This document shows, piece after piece, positions 4,103-10,274 of a stretch of 10,274 nt of DNA. Both the position numbers and the translations under genes were made by a program. The stretch's first letter is position 1. Every line of letters begins with the position of its first letter. A model generated the notes under the pieces. That model was given only the letters and a program-made list of their open reading frames with translations. It was not told the DNA's origin and searched no databases. The DNA lies in the NCBI GenBank assembly GCA_002359185.1, contig DEML01000045.1, forward strand, positions 1 through 10,274. The letters are read 5' to 3'. Source of the stretch: Planctomycetaceae bacterium UBA2671. GTDB lineage: Bacteria; Planctomycetota; Planctomycetia; Planctomycetales; Planctomycetaceae.

Positions 4103-5530
4103 ATGCATCTGCAAATTCGCAATTCCAATCGATTTCAGCGATTGATTTCGCTACTTTTGTTGCTGCAGATAGTGGCAGGCGGATGTGCACGGCGCGAAGT
4201 TGTTGTCAAGTTTAAAACTCCACCTCATTCTTTTTCGGAGGGAGGAGAAGTCATTCCGTCGAATCTATGGTGGACGGAATTTGATGATGAGAAACTGAAT
4301 CACCAGGTTCAGGCTTCTCTCGGAGGCAACTTCACTCTCGATGCTGCCCTGCACCGATTTCAAGCCGCACGATTCGTCGCACGTCGAGAAGCATCCGATT
4401 TCTTTCCGGATGTCAATTATTTCACTGGTTTTGACGGTCTCATTCAGACGGATGGTCCAGATACAGCCGAGTTTATCTTTGGCACTGATATGTCCTATCA
4501 AGTCGACTTGTGGGGAGAAATTGAATCACGCGTTCAAGCACAACAGTTTCGTGCCGATGCCACTCAGGAAGATTATGACGCAATCGCCCTGGCTCTTTCG
4601 GCTGATGTGGCAGCGACCTATTTTTCACTCATTCAGGCTCATGCGGAATTTGCATTGCTACAGAAACAGACTCTCGCCAACAGTCTTGCACTACAGAATC
4701 AGGAGTACCGTTTCAGTGTGGGATTGATTCGCAGTCCCGATGTCCTGCGGCAGCGGCAGTTGGTCGATTCGACTCGAGAGCAGGAAGTCGTTGCCTTGTC
4801 CAGAATCGAAGTGTTGGAACATCGCCTCGCCGTATTGCAAGGGCTGCCTGCTCAGAAAGTGAGTTATTCTGTTGGCGAATCGCTGCCGGAGCTTCCTCCC
4901 CTTCCCGTCACTGGCTTGCCGGCTGAACTCGTGAAGCGTCGACCTGATGTCCGCAGCGCATTTTTTGCGGTTCAGGCTGCTGATCGTGATCTCGCTTCGG
5001 CCATCACCCGACAGTATCCTCGCCTCAATTTGACCGCGACGGTTTTATCGAGCACCGAGAGCGCAGAATTCCTATTTAAGGAGTGGATCGTTTCTCTGAG
5101 TGCTCAGTTGATTGGACCATTGATTGATGGTGGTGAACGACGGGCAGAAGTTCAGCGGAACAATTCCGTTGTTCGACAACGTCTCGACGAATATGAGCAG
5201 ACAGTCGTCAATGCGTTTCGAGAAGTTGAAGATGCTTTGGTTCAGGAACGATTTCTGTTGCAGAGAATCGAACTCCTTGAGTCGCAATTAGAGAGTGCTC
5301 GGACAGCATCTGAACAACTCAGTAAACAGTACTCCGTTTTCGATGTCGATTATCTCGATCTGCTCAGTGCGACCCAGACAGAACAACGATTGCAGCGTGA
5401 AAATCTAGCTGCTAGACTGGCTTTGATATTGAATCGAGTGCAGCTGTATCTGGCTCTGGCTGGACGAATCTCCCCGCATCACTTACAGCCGCCTGAGGCA
5501 TGCCCTCCAGAAAGTACAGGCAATGGTTGA
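4103..5530 (+). CDS. RND efflux outer-membrane factor, TolC/NodT-type lipoprotein
   Basis: A 475-residue outer-membrane channel subunit of a tripartite efflux system. It would trimerise, forming a barrel in the outer membrane and a periplasmic alpha-helical tunnel. The N-terminus has a basic stretch, hydrophobic LISLLLLLQIV and a lipobox-like VAGGC with C28 as the probable lipidated cysteine. The two-repeat OMF architecture is visible as long amphipathic helices at about 50-235 and 270-455. LPAELVKRRPDVRSAFFAVQ at about 275-295 is the RRPDVR signature of NodT-like factors. IGPLIDGGERRAEVQRNNSV around 335-355 and FREVEDALVQE at about 375 are also typical. The length fits the family. ATG 4103 has no SD. 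Its TGA overlaps the adaptor start by eight bases, so the two genes are co-transcribed and probably coupled in translation. Confidence 0.92.
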   Translation: MHLQIRNSNRFQRLISLLLLLQIVAGGCARREVVVKFKTPPHSFSEGGEVIPSNLWWTEFDDEKLNHQVQASLGGNFTLDAALHRFQAARFVARREASDFFPDVNYFTGFDGLIQTDGPDTAEFIFGTDMSYQVDLWGEIESRVQAQQFRADATQEDYDAIALALSADVAATYFSLIQAHAEFALLQKQTLANSLALQNQEYRFSVGLIRSPDVLRQRQLVDSTREQEVVALSRIEVLEHRLAVLQGLPAQKVSYSVGESLPELPPLPVTGLPAELVKRRPDVRSAFFAVQAADRDLASAITRQYPRLNLTATVLSSTESAEFLFKEWIVSLSAQLIGPLIDGGERRAEVQRNNSVVRQRLDEYEQTVVNAFREVEDALVQERFLLQRIELLESQLESARTASEQLSKQYSVFDVDYLDLLSATQTEQRLQRENLAARLALILNRVQLYLALAGRISPHHLQPPEACPPESTGNG

Positions 5531-6755
5531 AGTTTCCGACCGGAAACCAAAAAGAAACTGGCTTCGCATCGTTGGATCCGTGCTTGCGTGTCTCTTAATC
5601 ATGGGTGCGGCTACCGGGGCGATTGTTTATATTAATACAACCGAGCCCACTGCCAAACAGACGAAAGCTACTCGGAAATCCGCAGCTCTTGTGGAAACTG
5701 TCACAGTGCAACTGGGGACATATTCTCCACGGATTGCCGTATTGGGAACTGTTCAGCCTGCCCAGCAGATCATTCTGAGTCCACGTGTCAGTGGACAGGT
5801 TGCAATGCTGTCGGACAAGTTCGTTCCCGGTGGGATGGTAAAGTTTGGTGATCTGCTTTTGCAGATTGATTCCACCGATTTTGACAACACGCTTTCCATC
5901 AGAAAAAGCGAACTTGATCAGATCGAGGCGTCTTTGCAAATTGAAGAAGGTCGACAGTTGCTGGCGAAGCAGGAGTTAGAACTGCTTGAGGATACTATTA
6001 AAGACTTGAATCGTTCGCTGGTTTTGCGTGAACCTCAAATCGCCTCGATTCGAGCGGAATTGGCAGCGGCGAAGGCCGAAATGGATCGTGCACAAATTGA
6101 TCTCGACCGAACAAACGTCAAAGCTCCTTTCGATGCACAGATTCTGAGTCGGTCCGTTAATGTTGGTTCACAGGTCACCCCTGGCGACGAATTGGCGGAA
6201 CTTGTCGGCGTGGATGAGTACTGGATTATGGCGTCTGTTCCAATGCGGAGTCTTCGCTGGATTCAATTCCCCGATACAGATGGTGAAAGTTCGGAGGTCA
6301 TTCTGCGAAATCCTGACACATGGCCACCTGGAGTTGAACGAACAGCCCAGGTGACTCGTCTGATTGGTACGCTTGATGAACAAACACGCTTAGCACGTGT
6401 TCTGATTACTGTTGCTGATCCACTGGGACTCAAAAAGAAAGCTCCCCCGCTGATTCTTGATTCGCTGATTGAAACGGAAATCCAGGGGCGAGCTATTGAA
6501 AATGTCACACGTTTAGAGCGCGAATATATCCGTGATAATGATACTGTCTGGGTTATGAAAGATAATCTCCTGGAAATTCGTGATGTGGAAATCACTTACC
6601 GCGATGCCAAATATGCTTACATCAAGACCGGACTGGAAGATGGTGAAGAAGTCGTTACCACCAATCTCGCGACCGTTGCCTCAGGTATTCGATTACGGAA
6701 AATTGAAACTCCGTCACCCCCCACAGAAAATTCTAACGAGGAAGTGGTCGATTGA
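5523..6755 (+). CDS. RND efflux periplasmic adaptor (HlyD/membrane fusion protein family)
   Basis: A 410-residue adaptor linking the inner-membrane pump to the outer-membrane channel. After a basic N-terminus, residues about 13-37 form one membrane anchor (WLRIVGSVLACLLIMGAATG); there is no lipobox. The first lipoyl half follows at about 78-117 (VQPAQQIILSPRVSGQV, KFGDLLLQID). A coiled-coil hairpin spans about 122-196, rich in Glu, Leu and Lys, and the second lipoyl half about 198-228 (VKAPFDAQILSRSVNVGSQV, then TPGDELAEL). A beta-barrel region follows (YWIMASVP to about 330), then a membrane-proximal domain with TGLEDGEEVVTTNLATVASG. The ATG lies inside the end of the upstream gene, and its TGA overlaps the pump's TTG start. 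The acidic C-terminal tail is unremarkable. Substrate specificity cannot be inferred. Confidence 0.92.
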   Translation: MVEVSDRKPKRNWLRIVGSVLACLLIMGAATGAIVYINTTEPTAKQTKATRKSAALVETVTVQLGTYSPRIAVLGTVQPAQQIILSPRVSGQVAMLSDKFVPGGMVKFGDLLLQIDSTDFDNTLSIRKSELDQIEASLQIEEGRQLLAKQELELLEDTIKDLNRSLVLREPQIASIRAELAAAKAEMDRAQIDLDRTNVKAPFDAQILSRSVNVGSQVTPGDELAELVGVDEYWIMASVPMRSLRWIQFPDTDGESSEVILRNPDTWPPGVERTAQVTRLIGTLDEQTRLARVLITVADPLGLKKKAPPLILDSLIETEIQGRAIENVTRLEREYIRDNDTVWVMKDNLLEIRDVEITYRDAKYAYIKTGLEDGEEVVTTNLATVASGIRLRKIETPSPPTENSNEEVVD

Positions 6756-9700
6756 GTTTGGATTCTGAAACCACTCCTCAGGAAAGCGGCCCAATTGCCT
6801 GGATGGCTCGCAATGCCATCGCTGCAAATCTGCTGATGGTGATTCTTCTTGGGGGAGGAATCTGGTCGGCTTATTCGATTCAGAAAGAAGTCTTTCCACA
6901 ATTTCAGCTCGACATCGTGGAAATTAATGTCGGATATCCCGGAGCGGCTCCGTCCGAAGTTGAACAGGGAATTTTGCGTCCTGTCGAAGAGGCCGTTCGC
7001 GGAGTGGAAGGGATTCGCGAAATTACCAGTGAAGCTCGTGAAGGCTCTGGTGAAGTGATGATCGAACTGGTCGCCGGTCAGGATCGCATGAAAGTGTTTC
7101 AGGATATCGATCAGGCCGTCAGTCGTATTCGCACGTTTCCGGATCAGATTGAGCAGCCTGAGGTTAGCCTGCAGTCGCGTCAACAGGAAGTGATTGAGGT
7201 CGGTCTGTACGGCGACGTGGATGTCTGGACTCTACGAAAGTTGGCAGAACAACTACGCGATCAGATGACCTCACACGAACAAATCACACAGGTCGAACTT
7301 GGCCGCGTTCCGGAATATGTGACTCACATCGAAATTCCGCGGCAGACTCTGCGGGAGTATGGTCTCACTCTGCCCCGTGTGGCAGAAATCATTCGTTCCA
7401 ACAGTCAGGATGTTGCAGCTGGCTCTGTTCAGACCACAGCCGGTGAAATTCTTTTAAGAGTGAAGGCCCGGAAGCAATGGGCACGGGAATTTGCAGAAAT
7501 TGAAATCGTGACAGCACGCGATGGACAGGTTGTTACTCTGGGAGATATCGCGATCATCCGGGATGGCTTCGAGGAAGTCGGTTTCCATTCTCAATTCAGC
7601 AAAACTCCCTCGGTCGAACTTAATATTTACCGCGTCGGCTCACAATCGCCTATTGAGATTGCCAACGCCGTCGAAGAAATCATGGCTGACTTCGAGAGCT
7701 CGCTGCCTCCCGGAGTCACCTGGCGAATTGACAGCAACAATGCCGAGGAATTTCGTCGACGTTTGAATCTCGTCATCGAAAATGGTGTGATGGCGGTGGT
7801 CATCGTTCTTGTGATTCTCTCACTGTTTCTCGAATTTCGCCTCGCATTCTGGGTGATGATGGGAATGGTCGTCTCGTTTGTCGGGGGAATTTTGCTTCTG
7901 CCGTTAGTCGACATTTCCATCAATATGATTTCACTCTTCGGGTTTCTTGTTGTACTCGGCATTGTGGTGGATGATGCCGTAGTTGTCGGAGAGAATGTTT
8001 ATGAAGAACGGCAGAACCAGAAGAATTTCAACTCTGCAGCAATTGCAGGAACGCGTGATGTCGCTGCTCCGGTCACGTTTAGCGTCTTGACGAACATCGT
8101 GGCATTCGTTCCGTTACTGTTCATTCCGGGAGAGACTGGGAAATTCTGGTATCCGCTTCCTGTCGTGGTTATTGTCGTGCTGGCACTGTCGCTGGTTGAG
8201 TCGCTGTTTATTCTTCCGTCTCACCTGGCTCACACCCGGGCAGCTGGTCGAAAGAATGGATTAGGTGCCTGGCTGCATGGCGGCCAGCAGGCATTTAGCC
8301 GTGGCTTCAACAGGCTGGTTGAAATCATCTATCAACCAATTCTCATCAAGTGTCTGAGATATCGTTATGTCACCGCATGTTTTGCGCTGGCCATATTTCT
8401 GGTCATCGGTGGTTATGCTACGAGTGCCCATATGGGAATGATTCTGATGCCGGAAGTTTCAGCTGATGAGATCGAAGCTGGCGTCCGCATGCCGGTCGGT
8501 ACCACACGAGATCAATCGGCAAAAATCGCAGAAGTCATTACTCAAGCCAGTTTGCGGATGTTTGAAGAACACAACCTTCATGAAGTAGCCGAAGGGATAA
8601 AAACAAACGTTCGAGGACAGAACTTCATTGACGTTGAGATCGTCTTGAAACCCCCCGATGAGCGGGATATGACTGCTAATGAAGTGATTGCGTTATGGCG
8701 GGATTCGATCGGAGACCTGCCAGGAGTGGATCAGATTACCTTTGAAGCGGAAAGTGGCCCGGGTGGTTATCGTCAGGACATTAGCGTCGACCTCAGTCAC
8801 AGCGACGTCGACACTCTCGGAAAGGCGTCTGAGGCGTTCGTGGAACGTATGGAACAATTCTCCAACACTCGAGATGTAAGTGACAATTACAATAAAGGCA
8901 AATTGCAATACGATTTCAGACTGCGTCCCGAAGGAAAAGCACTGGGAATAACCGATGAGGATCTCGGCGAGCAGTTGCGGGGAGCCTTCTTCGGCTCACT
9001 CGCACTCAGACTGTTGCGTGGAACGAACGAAATCGAAGTACGCGTGAAGTTGCCGGAAGATCAGCGGGAAGATGTTCACAATCTGGAAGACCTCGTCATT
9101 CAGACGCCTGATGGACAGGAAGTGCCGTTGCTAGACGTAGCCGATGTCGTCAAGACGGAAGCGTTTACCAGCATCGGTCGTCGCAACGGTCGGCGGGTTG
9201 TAAATGTCTCTATGGATGTGGATCCTAAGCGAGCAGTCACACAAGTCATTTCGGCACTGCAGAATGAAGTGTTGCCTCAACTTCGCGATGACTATCCGGG
9301 AATTACCTGGACATATGAAGGTAGCAATGCAGAAATGCGGGAGGCGACAGCTTCACTGTGGGGATCATTCTGTCTGGCACTCTTTGTGATTTACGCATTG
9401 CTGGCGATTGCATTCCGCCGCTATGTTCAACCACTGGTTGTGCTGGTCGCAATTCCGTTTGGGATTGTCGGAGCGGTGATTGGTCACATCGTCCTGGGAT
9501 ATGATCTGTCGCTGGTCAGCCTGATGGGCGTGATTGCTCTGTCTGGAGTTGTGATCAATGACTCGTTGATAATGATCGATTACGCTAATCGTCGCCGAGG
9601 AAATTCTTCAGCTCAAGAAGCCATTTCTCAGGCCGGACTACGAAGATTCCGACCAATTATGTTGACGACATTGACCACCTTTGGAGGACTCATACCGCTT

Positions 9701-9859
9701 ATTTTCGAGACATCTCTCCAGGCTCAGTACATTATTCCCATGGCGATATCTCTCGGCTTCGGTATTCTGTTTTCGACTGCAATCATTCTGATACTCGTAC
9801 CATGCCTTTATCTCATTCTGGATGATCTCGAATCTATATTTGTGCCAAAAGCAGGATAG
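6752..9859 (+). CDS. RND-family inner-membrane efflux transporter (AcrB-like, hydrophobe/amphiphile type)
   Basis: A 1035-residue proton-driven pump, the length of AcrB. The first membrane helix is at about 22-44 (AIAANLLMVILLGGGIWSAY), then a periplasmic porter loop (VFPQFQLDIVEINVGYPGAA), a helix bundle at about 340-500, a second helix near 540-560, a second periplasmic loop, and a final bundle at about 870-1028. The proton-relay aspartates are D407 and D408 in GIVVDDAVVVGENVYEE, the same numbers as in AcrB. The helix-10 lysine (AcrB K940) is replaced by N936, followed by D937, in LSGVVINDSLIMIDY. Asn at this position occurs in many RND pumps. The start is TTG 6752, overlapping the adaptor's TGA, with GAGGAAG (about 6739-6745) at suitable spacing. 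A second in-frame TTG lies at 6758. Cation-specific motifs of CusA-type pumps are not evident; drugs, lipids or other amphiphiles are likely substrates. Confidence 0.93.
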   Translation: MSLDSETTPQESGPIAWMARNAIAANLLMVILLGGGIWSAYSIQKEVFPQFQLDIVEINVGYPGAAPSEVEQGILRPVEEAVRGVEGIREITSEAREGSGEVMIELVAGQDRMKVFQDIDQAVSRIRTFPDQIEQPEVSLQSRQQEVIEVGLYGDVDVWTLRKLAEQLRDQMTSHEQITQVELGRVPEYVTHIEIPRQTLREYGLTLPRVAEIIRSNSQDVAAGSVQTTAGEILLRVKARKQWAREFAEIEIVTARDGQVVTLGDIAIIRDGFEEVGFHSQFSKTPSVELNIYRVGSQSPIEIANAVEEIMADFESSLPPGVTWRIDSNNAEEFRRRLNLVIENGVMAVVIVLVILSLFLEFRLAFWVMMGMVVSFVGGILLLPLVDISINMISLFGFLVVLGIVVDDAVVVGENVYEERQNQKNFNSAAIAGTRDVAAPVTFSVLTNIVAFVPLLFIPGETGKFWYPLPVVVIVVLALSLVESLFILPSHLAHTRAAGRKNGLGAWLHGGQQAFSRGFNRLVEIIYQPILIKCLRYRYVTACFALAIFLVIGGYATSAHMGMILMPEVSADEIEAGVRMPVGTTRDQSAKIAEVITQASLRMFEEHNLHEVAEGIKTNVRGQNFIDVEIVLKPPDERDMTANEVIALWRDSIGDLPGVDQITFEAESGPGGYRQDISVDLSHSDVDTLGKASEAFVERMEQFSNTRDVSDNYNKGKLQYDFRLRPEGKALGITDEDLGEQLRGAFFGSLALRLLRGTNEIEVRVKLPEDQREDVHNLEDLVIQTPDGQEVPLLDVADVVKTEAFTSIGRRNGRRVVNVSMDVDPKRAVTQVISALQNEVLPQLRDDYPGITWTYEGSNAEMREATASLWGSFCLALFVIYALLAIAFRRYVQPLVVLVAIPFGIVGAVIGHIVLGYDLSLVSLMGVIALSGVVINDSLIMIDYANRRRGNSSAQEAISQAGLRRFRPIMLTTLTTFGGLIPLIFETSLQAQYIIPMAISLGFGILFSTAIILILVPCLYLILDDLESIFVPKAG

Positions 9860-9865
9860 GCGTCC

Positions 9866-9991
9866 GTCCAGAATAACGAATATCTTTTAGAATCCAGAAT
9901 CAATAATTATGGCTCGTTCGGAAAAAAATGCAACATTGTTAGCTGAACAGATCTGCTACGCAGCACTGCTATTTCTCACAACATTCTGGAC
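9866..9991. repeat. Long-range inverted repeat around a small ORF, with a third partial copy
   Basis: GTCCAGAAT (9866-9874) is the exact reverse complement of ATTCTGGAC (9983-9991), and CCAGAAT recurs at 9894-9900 in direct orientation. The arms are 108 bases apart, too far for a normal terminator. They may be binding sites, remnants of an element, or chance. Confidence 0.35.
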
Positions 9992-10025
9992 TTTTCCTCA
10001 CGAGTTCTCATCACTGAAGCCATAG
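9909..10025 (+). CDS. Possible 38-residue small membrane protein
   Basis: ATG 9909 opens a 38-codon frame ending at TAG 10023-10025. It starts MARSEKNATLLAEQ and has a hydrophobic stretch ICYAALLFLTTFWTF that could cross or touch the membrane, then a short polar end. It lies 49 bases after the pump stop on the same strand. No convincing SD is visible, and frames of this length arise by chance, so this is a weak call. If real, it might be a small accessory subunit of the pump, but nothing beyond position suggests that. Confidence 0.2.
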   Translation: MARSEKNATLLAEQICYAALLFLTTFWTFPHEFSSLKP

Positions 10026-10051
10026 ATCGAGTAGTATCAGATTCGCTCCTC

Positions 10052-10061
10052 AATTTAAATT
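10052..10061. repeat. AT-rich palindrome between the small ORF and the IS110 remnant
   Basis: AATTTAAATT (10052-10061) is self-complementary. It sits inside CTCAA (10049-10053)/TTGAG (10065-10069), and CATAGA (10021-10026)/TCTATG (10073-10078) lies further out. These nested short repeats may form a weak two-sided terminator or mark an old element end; there is no strong evidence for either. Confidence 0.3.
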
Positions 10062-10086
10062 TGCTTGAGAGTCTATGATTTTCAAT

Positions 10087-10272
10087 TCACTCTCCGAGGA
10101 CAGCAATGAACGATTCGTTGTGCTCAGCACAGCGTTGTGTGAGTTGGTCGAAGAATTGTAGGATCTTGGCAGGTCGAGTGGAGAACTGTCGAGCGAGCAG
10201 GACGTCGCACTGCTGGTCTCTTAACGAAACAGTCAGTTGTCGTGCATGTTGATCGATACCGAGAAAGAGCAT
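10087..10272 (-). pseudogene. IS110-family transposase, N-terminal remnant
   Basis: The minus-strand frame gives MLFLGIDQHARQLTVSLRDQ, then a region ending NESFIAVLGE and a stop, 61 residues in all. FLGIDQHA carries the first acidic residue of the DEDD RuvC-like catalytic domain of IS110 transposases (D6). Intact members are usually 300-400 residues and continue after the AVL segment; here homology ends at about 10095 and a TGA follows, so most of the catalytic domain and the C-terminal serine domain are missing. No continuation is seen in other minus-strand frames to about 10000. It therefore looks like a remnant cut by deletion or another insertion. The start codon lies two bases from the window end, and an earlier start is possible. 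Confidence 0.75.
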
Positions 10273-10274
10273 GG

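Overview
The window looks like accessory DNA from a member of the Planctomycetota (about 50% GC). The reasons are the type of small genes present, the weak use of Shine-Dalgarno sites, a TTG start on the large pump gene, and an IS110-type transposase N-terminus of a kind I associate with that phylum. This is recognition from memory, not a database result.

Layout. (1) Positions 1-~312, minus strand: non-coding sequence that reads as the 5' part (domain I) of a bacterial group II intron; the rest would lie left of the window. (2) Positions ~304-3508: a run of small plus-strand genes separated by imperfect inverted repeats. Each repeat ends in a shared right-hand motif, GTTA(C/T/G)N followed by six bases and GTT. 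I read these as integron attC sites, so the stretch is a cassette array with no integrase in view (a CALIN-type cluster). Its genes are a frameshifted thioredoxin-fold protein without CxxC cysteines, a leucine-rich-repeat protein with a C-terminal four-cysteine motif, a secreted protein made of an 85-residue duplication, and two uncharacterised proteins. The third site seems split by a roughly 230-base element with two TCT-loop hairpins, resembling a non-autonomous IS200/IS605 derivative. (3) Positions ~3972-4102: the array boundary, with a perfect TATAAT and a small inverted repeat. (4) Positions 4103-9859: a three-gene tripartite efflux operon with overlapping reading frames: outer-membrane lipoprotein of the TolC/NodT type, HlyD-type periplasmic adaptor, and RND inner-membrane pump. 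(5) Positions 9860-10274: a possible 38-codon ORF, short repeats, and a truncated IS110-family transposase N-terminus on the minus strand.

How the parts relate. The pump operon is a self-contained export machine whose substrate cannot be read from sequence. The cassette array is a mosaic of independently acquired genes, with signs of intron, IS and deletion activity. The most interesting points are the attC-like array with an opposed group II intron at its first site, the hairpin element splitting another site, and the redox-dead thioredoxin-like gene broken by what looks like an 11-base net deletion.
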